Source: Amaranthus tricolor
Lineage: Eukaryota; Streptophyta; Magnoliopsida; Caryophyllales; Amaranthaceae
DNA: 64,000 bases
Assembly: GCF_026212465.1 (NCBI RefSeq)
Contig: NC_080048.1
Span: 30,459,257 to 30,523,256 of the forward strand
Direction: 5' to 3'
Shown here: piece by piece, positions 39,665 to 50,284 of the stretch
Position numbering within the stretch: position 1 is the first letter of the stretch
Layout of the letters: every line of letters begins with the position of its first letter
Made by a program: the position numbers and the translations under genes
The notes under the pieces: model-generated
What the model was told of the DNA's origin: nothing
What the model saw: the letters and a program-made list of their open reading frames with translations, nothing else
The model's database searches: none

Positions 39665-41141
39665 TGTTGATTCAATTAGGAACGGGAACAGCAACAAGAG
39701 GGGGGGTGAATTGTTGTTGTTGCAAGTTTAAGCGATTGTGCCCTGTTTTTGCGGAATTATTCAAAATAAATAAAGCTTAAACTAAGAGCTAAATAATAAG
39801 AGAGACACACGATTTTACGTGGAAACCTTTTGGGCCTAAACAAAAGGAAAAACCACGACCACTTGGGTTTTCTAACAACTTCACTATGTTTAAGGCAACT
39901 AGTTACAATTACAATAAACACCTTACTTCACTCGAAGCGAAACAACTAGGCCAACTCTTCACTCTCTAATTGCTTTACTCAAAGCAACAAACTTAGCTTT
40001 ACAATAAGCTAATCCTCTCTAGCTTCACTAAAAGCTATCTAACTTCCTCCTTAGACTCACTCGAGTCTAATTACATAAACTCTCAAAATCCCTTACAAAA
40101 ATGATAGAAATTCTCTAAAATAAATCAAAGAGTTGCACAAGTAAATATTATGAATTAATTGGCAATTTAAAAGCACAAAATATTACTTGTAGAATTTCAA
40201 AATCAAACGCACAAAAATTATTTTTCTCTTAAAGCATGCGTTAATTCTCCATTTAAAAAACCGAGCTAGTTAGCTTATTTATAATAAAATAAATTTCTAA
40301 AAATAGAAAAATATTCCAACGCATTATCCTTAGTCATGGATCAATGAATGATGCTGAATGAATCACAAAACGGTTAATACTTCAGCCTTTGAATAAATCA
40401 AACAAACGGTTAAGGCAATCAGTAACCGCTATTTCCTGATAACCGCTGTTCCCTGATAACCGCTGTTCCCTAAAGTAGCAGTTTTTTCAGTAGTAATTTC
40501 TGTTCCCCAAATTAATGGCTGGAACTTCATGCTATATTTAGAAAACGGTTTAGTAAAACGGTTATCTTTTGACTAATTCTAAAAACGGTTATCTTTTGAC
40601 TAATTCTTAGATTATGGTTATTTTTACTATTTTTAGGAAAAGATTATTTTTATTATATTTCAGAAAATCCAAAAATAATTAAGACCTAACTGCTGTTCCT
40701 ACTTTTTAGTAGATCCAAGTTTATCTCCTAAAAATAAGGAATTAATCTTGAAACCACCACGTAAGGAATTTTAGAAATTCTTTTTGCCAATTAACTTTAA
40801 TAAACTAATGCAACCAATTAATTTAAATACATTAACTAAAAAATAAAAGATAGAATTTATTAGCTAACGTAAATTGACTTCAGTTTGGGAACACTGCGCT
40901 GTCTCCAAATTCCAACTTGCTAGAACATCAAACCTGGGAACAGTAGACTCCCTGTCTCCATTTTACATCCCACGTGATATACTCTTCTAGCATCTCTTGA
41001 AACCTTTTGACATGTATATTCCCATGAACTAAGCCATAGGTACTATCAACGATCACAATTAATCGGATATCGACCTGCACAAAATCTCTAAACACATATT
41101 TGCTAAAGTGTAGTCATCATCAAAACTCAAGAGGTCCAACA
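39665..41141 (-). repeat. 5' LTR of the minus-strand Sirevirus
   Basis: 1477 bp, differing from 30490-31966 at six sites by eye. The promoter of the element lies in this copy. The outer edge is followed by TSD ATGTT (41142-41146). Confidence 0.96.
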
Positions 41142-41146
41142 ATGTT

Positions 41147-41640
41147 AATGATGAATTATTGAATTCCAATCCCTTTTTGTTATACATAATCCTTGTTCAT
41201 GCTTGGTTTCTTATGCTAGTTAACTCATGTTTTTCAATAGAAATTTTAGAAATTGTGGTTAACAATTCATTCATTGCTAATGAAAGTTAGAGTTGAATGA
41301 ATCGCCTTTTAGATCAAGGGCTTGATAATCTTCATGAATATAGATAGATTTGATTGTTGGATCTTATAGAATACTATGCTCAATGTCATACTATACTTGA
41401 TTCCATGAAAATAGGTTTGATTGTATGGTAGTGAAGCTAATAGTCTTTGAAAAAGTTATTAGTATCTTTAATGGTGTATTCGTCCTATTGAACTTGGTTA
41501 TGATTGTTGTAGGGGTAGTAGGATCTCATTGTCATCATATCATGCTAGTGGAGAAGTTTATCCCTAGATGTTTTAATATCATTGATTTACCTTTCTAATT
41601 TAATTGCTTGTATTCTAGTCATTTTGTTAGTTTAGACATT
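41147..41640 (+). repeat. Ty3-type LTR fragment, right part
   Basis: Continuation of 29586-30489 after the Sirevirus. The pieces join at the ATGTT duplication. The text (TTGATTGTATGG, AGTGAAGCTAATAG, TTTAATTGCTTGTATTCTAGTC) has the flavour of the last quarter of an Athila/Tat-type LTR, but the GTGGATTCGACCC-like end seen in the solo LTR is absent. The right border is not determined. Confidence 0.5.
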
Positions 41641-42395
41641 TAATGAAGCAGAAAAAATGCAAAATATAATGATGTACCTAACATATAAGAAAAATGTCTC
41701 TTAAATAAATTATTTACAACTATTTTTGCTTCTTACTTTTTTAATAACATAATATTATATTATACTCTTAGTTGCCTTTATACCTCACAATGAGTATATT
41801 GTTTTATGTTTACCTTTTACTAAGTGAGTATTAAACAATTTAAATTTGTCACATAACATTAGAAATTGGAATAGGAAAGTAAAATGAAGAAAAAAAAGAT
41901 ATAAGACAAGACCAAATTATCAGACAACTAAAAGATGAAAACAGTTAACATTGAGCAATGCTTCCAAGTAAGAGACCTTTAACTTCAACAATTTTGTCTC
42001 TTCATCCATTTGCTTCCATGAACAGCTAAATCTCATTACTTACTAACCTCTATAATTAATAAACATTTTTTTATTTATATAAATTCAATTATTAAAGTAA
42101 TTTCCACAATAAAAAATAATATATTTAGTACAAATCATAACATACGATTAGATTTTACTACCGATGCTTACTACTACTTATTATTAAATATGCCATAGAA
42201 ATAGCTTCACCTCAATACAGTCTTAGCTATTCATTGTACCTCATTTCATACATATATTTATTAACCTTTTTATATCCCATAACTTTAAGAAAGTTCTCTT
42301 TTCTTCTTTATTTAATATTCTTTATTTTTCTCTTCTATCATAGATAAATATTTCATTTATTTTTACACCAAGTCTTTTTAACCTTTCTTCTTTAC
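41641..42395. other. AT-rich non-coding DNA
   Basis: No ORF, repeat border or RNA gene was recognised between the LTR fragment and the Helitron relic. Confidence 0.5.
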
Positions 42396-43654
42396 AGATT
42401 ATTTCTCCAAACTTGTGTGCTTACCAACATTACATGTTACTGATTCACCATAATCAGTTGATATCTTAAACCTAGAATGCGCAGTTCGACCAATAGGCAT
42501 ATTAGAAGCCGCGATACCTAAGCTAGCTGTTAGGAGCACAATTTTATTGAGAAAACGTACGTTGGCATACAATGCACAATACAAAAAAGTTTTACCAGTT
42601 CTACTAGGGCCATCAATGAAAAACAACTCGGGCTTATTTTCCTTCACATGGGAAATAATACATTTGTATGCACTTCGTTGTTCTAAATTTAGTAACTTTC
42701 TTGCAGTATTACATGTTTTTGGAATATGTGCATTACGAGCATCAATAACATCTCTACTTCCTTGCATTTCAGTTAAAGATATTGAAGCCCATAGTCTTTC
42801 AAATTTTTTTCTCATGTTTTTTAAAAAGCCTTCAATTGTTGTCCAAGTAAGCTGTAAAATTTTTTGTGGATCACGTCCAAATTTTTTTACATGATCTTTA
42901 GATGAGTATAGTACTTTTCCCATAGAAATGCAGGATTACATGGCTTTAAAAAAATAAGAATTTTAGCAAACAGTCTTCTTAACACATGTGGCATCTGAAC
43001 TACAACAGCTTCATCTAAGCACTTGTCAATCAGGTTATCAGGTTCAACTAAGCCACGTCTGAGGGAAGATTCATGAAATGTTGCACATGTGTAACGTGAA
43101 CCAACAACACTGGCCAACAATAATCTTAACTAATAGCGTTCACCTTCCGCCGGCGCAACAAACGCAAGTCTATTACCAATAAGTTTACTTTGTTTCCGTT
43201 TGTTTCACATTTTACTTTGTTTATCCCAAACATAGTGTTCAATAAATTCAGGAAAATGAATATTTAGGTTCTGAAGGATGTATTGCATTATAAGCAAAAA
43301 AACTCTATTTGAACAGTTTTTGACCTTCTTTCATTAAGTGTAACATTTAAAAGATCTTCAGAAGCATTGAAAAGATTAGACTGCATGTTTGATAGATGAA
43401 CTTGCAAAGGCATAACTGATGGTTGCATATCATATAGATCAAAAGCAAAGATTCTCCATCCAGCCTCACAAGGAGAAATCCATCTACCTGATTAATAACT
43501 TTCTATCTTATCAATAATTTCTGTTGCACCACCACTTCTAATATTAAAAGAAATTTTTATCATGACCCTTATACACATAATTGTAAAGATATTTAACAGC
43601 TTTAAGTGTTGAGCAGATTTCCACATTCATGTGACAGTCAAAAGACCAATAAGG
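42396..43654 (-). pseudogene. Helitron RepHel, helicase (Pif1) part
   Basis: On the minus strand it begins NPYWSFDCHMNVEICSTLKAV (43640-43570), the end of the Rep region. Stops follow. Near 43165 the block LAFVAPAEGERY precedes a stop, then LRLLLASVVGSRYT; then QMPHVLRRLFAKILIF (43020-42945). It ends with the SF1 helicase core: FFIDGPSRTGKTFLYCAL, the Walker A region with Gly-Gly replaced by Ser-Arg, and GIAASNMPIGRTAHSRFKI. It stops at about 42396 before the Walker B box. It has many stops, one frameshift and a 1.9-kb LTR insertion upstream. Confidence 0.92.
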
Positions 43655-43659
43655 GTTGG

Positions 43660-45531
43660 TGTTAGCTGCATTTTATTCATATTTTATCCCAATCAGTTGG
43701 CTTTATTATATTGGGATTTTGCATAACAATGCTTGCTGTATTTGGGATTTTACGCTTGGTGGGTATTTTGGTGTTTTGTGCATTTTAGGTAATATTCAAC
43801 AAAACCAATCACAAACCAAGTACATTTGGCGCATACAATACTCACTTAACTTTGAAAGCTCAAGTAATCAAAGTCTTGATGTCCCCAGTCAAGGAAATAA
43901 GGCCAAAAGGAGCTAAAATAGACCCTTCTAAGCTCACTCGGCCAAAACTGGGTCAAGCCAAGCTTGCTCGAACATAAAAAAGACTTGTATTAGAGATAGA
44001 AGCTGAGCAAGACCATCTTGAAGGCCGCTCGAGCCGGTCGAGTGATGTTGGCTCGAGTCGAACGAAAGTATTTCCGATGGGTCTAGTAGCTTCAGAATGT
44101 CGACAGAAGCATTTCCGATGGGTCGAGCGGACAGGTCGAGCAGAGCCTTTTTTTGTTGACTGCTTTATTTTTAAAGATTTTGACCTGTGTACCTGATGGT
44201 CGCTCGACAAGTCGAGCAATCTGGGCGGTCAAAAATAATTACGATTTTAAAAGCTGCTGATTAGATGCCCTACCCATTTTCTTATGCCTCTCATACTCTA
44301 CTGCTCCACCACCCCTATTTCCCACCTATCTATAGCCTACCTATCTAACACATAGGTTGGTGGAGAAATCATGAAGTCACCACCCATCACTTGTCCTACC
44401 TCCTTTAAATAGAGAAGAAGAAAGCTCAAGCAAACATCCATTTTCTTCTACAACTCATGTTCTGAATTTTAAGCTTTCATTAGTTAGTTTTAATCTTCCT
44501 TTATGTATTTTCCTTGAAGCATTCTTGTACTCTTAGTTGCAATTTCTATTCAAACACTTATTAGAAGGCTCAAGCTTTTTATTAGTTCCTTATGGAAGAT
44601 CATTTGATATATTCATGTAATTGAGATTAAGTCAATCTATTGAAGCATTTCATCAAACATTTGGATTGCAATTGGAGCTTATGGAGTTTATCATTGGTAT
44701 TCATTAATTCTTCATTTGGTTGTCTTCCTTGGATTGAATTCCAAGCTAGTAATTCCTATTCTCTACTCTTTATTGTGTTTAATTTTGTTGTTATTTTTCA
44801 TGAATTCAATGTCTTTAGTTATGTTAAATTTCAATATGAGTGAGTAGTTCAATTTAACTTAGGCTAGGTATTATCACCATGTTTGTAGTATAAATTGTTC
44901 TTTACCTTTGGCTTAGTTGTGTTGTTTATGGTTTGAGATGGATTTTGCTATTATTGTACTGTCATTGGATTGAGGGCGAGAGTCGGTTTCTAATGATAGT
45001 GTATGCTTGAAAATTGACTCATCTCCATGAGAATAGGTAGATGTTTTGATTGGAAATGATGAATGTGTGCTCCATGTCTTAAAGTATGCTTAGCTCCATG
45101 AGAATAGCTGGTTGAGTATATTTTAGGAAGCTTTTGTTCCTCAACATTAGTATCCAAGATGCGTTCATCCCCATAACCCATATCTATGACCTAAGGTTGA
45201 AGATTAGTAAACACTACTTTGGTGAGAAAACCTAGCCTTTGCCTCTTCATCATCATATTACCTTTTAATGTGTTTGTATTGCCTTTGATCTTATGTTCTT
45301 GGTTAATTAGCATCTTTACTTTTTTTATACTTTGTTTTAGCTTTAGTCTTTATTTGCTTGTTTTAGTTAATTACACCAACAAACATCTATATATACGATG
45401 TTGAACCAACTAATTGATTTAGAATCCCTTGATATACACCCCACTCTCCGTGGATTCGACCCGTACTTGCCGACGTACTACGCTACGCCATGCACATGCG
45501 GTATTACTATTGAAGGACGTAAAGTCCCACA
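43660..45531 (+). repeat. Solo LTR (Athila/Tat-like), TSD GTTGG
   Basis: 1872 bp with TGTTAG...TCCCACA ends (TG...CA), flanked by GTTGG at 43655-43659 and 45532-45536. It splits the Helitron Rep domain. It has a GC-richer island at 43924-44222 with repeated GGTCGAGC-type words, and near its end CCGTGGATTCGACCCGTACTTGCC (about 45449-45472), a pattern common at the end of plant Ty3 LTRs. No internal element sequence remains, so unequal LTR recombination is the simplest origin. Orientation is inferred from that terminal pattern. Confidence 0.87.
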
Positions 45532-45536
45532 GTTGG

Positions 45537-45945
45537 ATTATGATAAATTACCCAACGGTTATCAAGGTCAACACCCCGAACACAAACAGTTTCACCGGTG
45601 TTTCTTCTCCTGTACATAGGATACCCATCATCTGAAGGTGTTGTGAATTCTGAAAATCCCCTGGGATAATTGTGCTTGCATTTTCATTTTTTATTATGCA
45701 ACACCATGCAAGGACTTTGTGGATTAAAAGTTCCACATGGACCATGTATCATATGACGTAATACAAGACAATGTACGTATAAATTAGATATAAAAGGAAG
45801 TTCAGCACTTACAAAGTGATCAAATTGTTCATGTTGCTTAATCTTTCAAGTGTGTTGCAAAATGATGAGGAAATGAGCATGCGGTACACCACGCTTTTGA
45901 TATTCAATAACATGAATCATTGCAGCTATTTCCCCGAAATTTTTT
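45537..45945 (-). pseudogene. Helitron RepHel, Rep (HUH) part
   Basis: On the minus strand, starting near 45930, it reads FGEIAAMIHVIEYQKRGVPHAHFL. The PHAH is the HUH nuclease histidine motif of Helitron Rep. After a gap it gives WSMWNF-type, then PGDFQNSQH and GILCTGEETPVKLFV in changing frames, the segment that in the family precedes the NPY-L block. It is continuous with 43654 once the solo LTR is removed. Non-functional. Confidence 0.88.
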
Positions 45946-45974
45946 TTGTTTTTTAAGCATCAACATATATAAAT

Positions 45975-46473
45975 ATATGATATTAAGAAAATAAAGCTAG
46001 ATATATTATGCAATAAAAAGGCTCAATTTTGAAAGTTATAGGTATAAATTAACTCTGTAATTTTGAAATTTTTCAACAATATATTATGCAATATATTATA
46101 TTGTCTAATGTACTCAATTTAACTATAAATAAATGTTAGTTAAATATATAATGGAACAGATATTAGTCAAGATTAAATGTCATGTCATTTTTCTTTAGTC
46201 AATGAATGAGTTTCAGTTGGCAAACTCTCTAGTTGTGACACTTGAAATTTTTCAACCTTTTTAGTATTATGTATATGATATTAAGAAAATACAGCCAGAT
46301 ATACTATACAGTTAAAACACTCAATTTTGACAGTTATAGGTATAAATTAACTTTGTAATTTGGAAATTATCAACAATATTATGCACTGTATTATATTATC
46401 TAATTTACTCAATTTAACTATGAATAAATATTAGTCAAAGATACTTTGAAGGAAAAGATAGTAGTCAAGATTT
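45975..46473. repeat. Imperfect tandem duplication, unit about 300 bp
   Basis: GATATTAAGAAAATA-AGC-AGATATA...TTATAGGTATAAATTAACT-TGTAATTT...AATATATTATATTgTCTAATgTACTCAATTTAACTA at 45978-46130 recurs, diverged, at 46276-46430. Non-coding and AT-rich. Confidence 0.75.
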
Positions 46474-46935
46474 GTTAACTTTTATATACAACCCTAAGGC
46501 TATAAATACCATTACCCATTTATAAATATTTATAAAATCCCACTAAAATGATCAGAGTTGAGACAAATTTCAAACTTGGGTATTTAGTAAATTGAATCTT
46601 TAAAATTTCTCGAACAAAAATTGAATCTTTAATATTTTAACCTTTCACTCATCCGTCGTAAATAATTCTACATTTGCATTATTTTCTAATAATCTAACCT
46701 TTGTCATAAATTTGCCCATAACATACCATATTATTAATAATAGGTAATAATAGAGGATGTTGCCAGCAAACTAAAACAAAGGTTGAATTATTCATAGCGA
46801 AATAAAAATAAATGTTAAATCACTAGAAAATAATCTAAAAGTGGGATTATAAACAGAGAACGAGTAAAAGATTGAGTTATTAATATCAATTTTTCATTAA
46901 TTTATTTATAATAAGACTACTCAAATTCTGACAAT
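46474..46935. other. AT-rich non-coding DNA
   Basis: Nothing recognised between the tandem duplication and MULE-1. Confidence 0.5.
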
Positions 46936-47055
46936 TACTTTCTCAAAAGACTTCCTATAATATTGCTAAAAAAAATAATTCCCACTTTTCATTATGTGGG
47001 AAAGTATTTTCCACAATACCGTCCACGTGGAATTTTTTTTATAATTTTTCAGACA

Positions 47056-47185
47056 AAACCGCCACTTGAGATGGCGGTTTGCCTTAAGCACTAAACCGCC
47101 ACATGAAGTGGCGGTTTGGTCAAGGCAAACCGCCATCTCAAGTGGCGGTTTGGTCCTGGTAAACCGCCACTTCATGTGGCCATTT
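47056..47185. repeat. Left subterminal hairpin array of MULE-1
   Basis: Four near-palindromic 25-bp units start at 47056, 47093, 47127 and 47161. Each reads AAACCGCCAC/T...GTGGCGGTTT with a 3-5 bp centre. They alternate with 9-12 bp linkers. Confidence 0.93.
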
Positions 47186-47401
47186 GCTTATGGCCTGCAA
47201 CTTTTTTTTTTCTTTCATTTCCCCTAAATAGTGAACGCAATCTACATTAAACTAGTTCAATACCATCTATTCCATAATAATCAATTACAAACCAGCTTGA
47301 TTTGAAAAAAATAATTATGAAAATAATGCGAAGATATATTACAATCATGGAAAGTCATACAAGAAGTCCAAATCATATAATAATATACAAAGTTTGTTAA
47401 A

Positions 47402-48915
47402 CTACAACTCCCTGACCCTTTTGTTTTGCGCACCGGTGGATGATGATGGTATGAACTCGTCAACCTCTGGAATGACATTAAGAGCAGGAGCTCGTCGTTG
47501 ACTAGCACGTTGATATGTGATGATCCTTTGCGGAGGCGATGGATGTGGAGGAGGAGTGGTGATGGAAGCTAGAGGAACGAATGGCGACATAGTACCGGAT
47601 GTCGATGGCGATCTGGAAGACCGACCTCGAGTAGATGAGCGCTGGCAACCTCTTGTGGACAGAGAACTGGATCCTCCGTAAGAGCGACCTCGGTGGGCTG
47701 AACTCCGTGGAGAAGGAGTGTGGAATGTGTCATCTACCTCGCCAATGACGGGTGGAGTCAGTATAAGGTACTCATAACCCGCCTGAGTCAATGCATCGGT
47801 CAACGACGCATTAATGGAACCTAGGGTCTGAGAACATAGCCGATACCCCACATCAACTAGCGATGTAGCGGCCCCTTGAATCGTGTCATTGCATTGTATG
47901 AGCACCGATCGGATGCGCTCAGCCTGTTTGTTATCATTATATTGTTAAAAGAGTCACATAAAACTATTACTATATGTTATGAGTGTTGAAAGAAGACGTA
48001 CCAGTAACGTAGATGTCGGATGGTAATGTGATCCTGGCTGCGCAAATGTGGTGTTCGTTAGGCGTAATATGGAGATACGCTTGTACCAACTCATGTACAT
48101 AGCAGAGCTATGACCTGTGAAGTTATCTCCTCGAACCAATCTAGATGCTCGGTCATTCCACGCATCTACATGCGATCTATGTCGTACGAGGTAGTTCTTT
48201 TCCCCAGTCCTCCGATTGATCGCGTGTAGTTGAGGTTGGGTGTCACAGGCTTGCGGAATAACCTGCTCCAAACCGAATTGACACATGACACGATCCGGGA
48301 GATGTAGCTCGACGATGTCAAAGCAAATAAGTGGACAACGTGATCTCCAAATCTCGTGGCCCGATGTACATATGTGCAGCAGAGCGTCCATCTTAGCCGC
48401 TGTGTAAGGCTGCCATGTCATCTATAATAGAAATCAATATGCTCAGTAATATATACAATTTATTCATAACTAATACAAATAGTAAATGTTAATAACCTGC
48501 TCATCTAGTTGTCGATCAACTGCGTCTCTGTAGTAGACGAGAGTATGAGGGGAGTGGGATCTCAAAAGATATACGGGAAGCTAGCTGCAAACAAATAAAC
48601 ATTGTTTAACATTTTCATGTATCATAAAATAGTGTAATTATGAATTTGAATAGTGAATTGAGTGTTGCTACCTTATTGCTAAAGGATCCATCCCACGACG
48701 ATGCTGTGAACCTAACACCGGTTCAAAATCATCCGCGTCATCTTCCTGATCATGTTGCCCTTCGGGTCGAATCGTCCAAATTATGGGCCTCCCTATATGA
48801 ATATGCTCGCATGAACATATCTGTAACAACATCAAGTAGCCACCAATGTCCTTGGCACCCTTACGAGATGCTCGACATAAGTTACGATACAGATACGCTA
48901 GGGTAGCACTTCCCC
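47402..48915 (-). pseudogene. Plant mobile domain (PMD, MAIN/MAIL-like) gene in MULE-1
   Basis: Four exons with GT-AG introns can be read: 48915-48672, 48584-48497, 48421-48002 and 47923-47402. Exon 1 gives SATLAYLYRNLCRASRKGAK and IGGYLMLLQIC, the central PMD block. Exon 2 gives the family's HTLVYYRDAVDRQLDEQ. Exon 3 gives MTWQPYTAAKMDALL, IWRSRCPLICFDIVELHLPDRVMCQFG and YMSWYKRIS. Exon 4 is a Ser/Arg/Pro-rich tail. Exons 2 to 4 join in frame. The joined exon 1/2 codon region holds a TAG and the first half of the domain is missing, so this is a broken copy. PMD proteins act in transcription and silencing with PP7-type phosphatases in plants, and TE-borne forms are known. The exon model is inferred. 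Confidence 0.82.
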
Positions 48916-48953
48916 AACAAAATCATATAAATATTATCAAACTCAACATGATA

Positions 48954-49420
48954 TTACATTAGCGTAAGCTTATCCAAGTGCTCATTAGCGTAATTTGGGT
49001 TACTTAACATTTTTGTGAGTGTATCATGGCGTACACTAGGACCTGATTCTAGAAGCTCCATGCTAGTCATGACTTCCCTCGCATTATCCAAATTTGCAAC
49101 CAATTCAACATAAACCTTCATTGCCATTCCAGGGGCTTGTGATACCGCATAAGCAAGAGCACTTATGCTTTCATCATTCTTAATCGGGACTAACACATTT
49201 TTCCCAGTCACCAGATATTTCATCTCCATTTTTAACATAAAAGAGTTGCGATCACAACCAATTACATCACAGATTTTGCTATGAAACACCTTAAAATTAG
49301 TATTCTAACGATGGATAAACATCACTGTATTTAATCCTCCATTATAACCAACATCAGATCCAGTATAACTTACTTCCCCACCCCAATACACTATAACGGG
49401 AAAATGATCCATATTCTGCA
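48954..49420 (-). pseudogene. MuDR-type N-terminal domain fragment
   Basis: On the minus strand from an ATG near 49412: HFPVIVYWGGEVSYTGSDVG, a TAG near 49306, then FKVFHSKICDVIGCDRNSFM and ISALAYAVSQAPGMAMKVYVEL, ending at 48954. It is the region that precedes the DNA-binding domain in MULE transposases. It is directly upstream of the PMD exons on the same strand and may have been the 5' part of a fusion gene. Confidence 0.75.
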
Positions 49421-50019
49421 AACACAAACATGTTTTTCATGTGATTTCACATACACTTAATTGTTGATTGTGAGTAAGGGAAGTGTAAATTTGAATACAA
49501 GAATTTGTGATATTAAGGTATTAAAACACTTATTACAAGGTACATTTCAAATATAAAGCTAAAAATACAATGAATATATACTAAAACCATTAAACTAACC
49601 CTACAAAGTAATAAACTTTAATTCAAGCATTTCATCAAACACTTTATATGCATACAAACCAAATCAAAAAATTCAACTACAAATGTGTAAAATGTAAGCT
49701 TAAATCATGAAATCAAGAGAATGTAACAAACAATCAATGTATTTATAACTTCCAATGACAACAATAATGAACAAAAAAACAATTTGCAAATTGAAAAAAA
49801 ATTAGGGTTATATTTATACCTTAAATGAGGATGAAAATGAACAAGTAGACAAGGAGAAGATGGGAATGTAGTTGATTAGTTTAGTTGAATGAGAGTAATT
49901 GTAAATATGAAGAAAATGAGAGTGAAGAATTTTTTTTTTTTTTTAGAGAGCACCGGCAGCAATCAAAAATGAGAAGAAGTGAACAACATACGAAGGTGCT
50001 GTTGTTTTGTACTGCTACA

Positions 50020-50157
50020 AAACCACCACTTGATGTGGCGGTTTGCTTGGTATTATTATTATTTTTTAAAAAAAAAACTTAAAATTCACAAAACCGTCAT
50101 TTCATCTAGCAGTTTACTTCAGATTCCTAAACAAAACCGCCATTTCATGTAGCGGTT
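50020..50157. repeat. Right subterminal hairpin array of MULE-1
   Basis: Three weaker versions of the left array unit, near 50020-50044, 50090-50115 and 50133-50157 (AAACCACCACTTGATGTGGCGGTTT is the best). Confidence 0.85.
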
Positions 50158-50284
50158 ATATTAAAAAAAAAAAATTCTCACACCTATCCTACGTGGACGG
50201 TAATGTGGGAAATAGTTTCCAATTTCAAGCAAAGTGGGAATGTTTTTTTATTTGCAATATTATGGGAAAACTTTCTACTTTCTC

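Larger units (their letters stand above)
30490..41141 (-). mobile_element. Full-length young Sirevirus (Ty1/Copia) with env-like ORF
   Basis: 10,652 bp, flanked by the 5-bp duplication ATGTT at 30485-30489 and 41142-41146. Both LTRs are 1477 bp without net indels, and I counted six mismatches by eye (about 0.4%). The order on the minus strand is LTR, PBS, gag, second zinc-knuckle segment, protease/integrase/RT/RNase H, env-like ORF, two PPT-like tracts, LTR. Breaks: a stop at the end of the first gag ORF, a frame change between gag and pol, and a one-base loss in RT. It could still be moved in trans. Confidence 0.97.
46945..50275 (-). mobile_element. MULE-1: Mutator-like element carrying a plant-mobile-domain gene
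   Basis: 3331 bp bounded by the 9-bp duplication TACTTTCTC at 46936-46944 and 50276-50284. The inverted ends pair imperfectly over about 90 bp (left AAAAGACTTCCTATAATATTG, right complement GAAAGTTTTCCCATAATATTG, both reaching the CCGTCCACGT block). Inside are hairpin arrays near both ends, a MuDR-type N-terminal domain and a four-exon plant-mobile-domain gene, all on the minus strand. No MULE DDE transposase core was seen, so it is non-autonomous. Confidence 0.93.

Noticed and set aside
43953..44219. Ser/Arg-rich minus ORF in the solo LTR
   Set aside because: It lies in the GC-rich LTR repeat island and has no domain. The LTR is non-coding.
47056..47185. CRISPR-like array (regular 25-bp units with short spacers)
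   Set aside because: The units are palindromes in a plant MULE end, the linkers are only 9-12 bp, and there are no cas genes.
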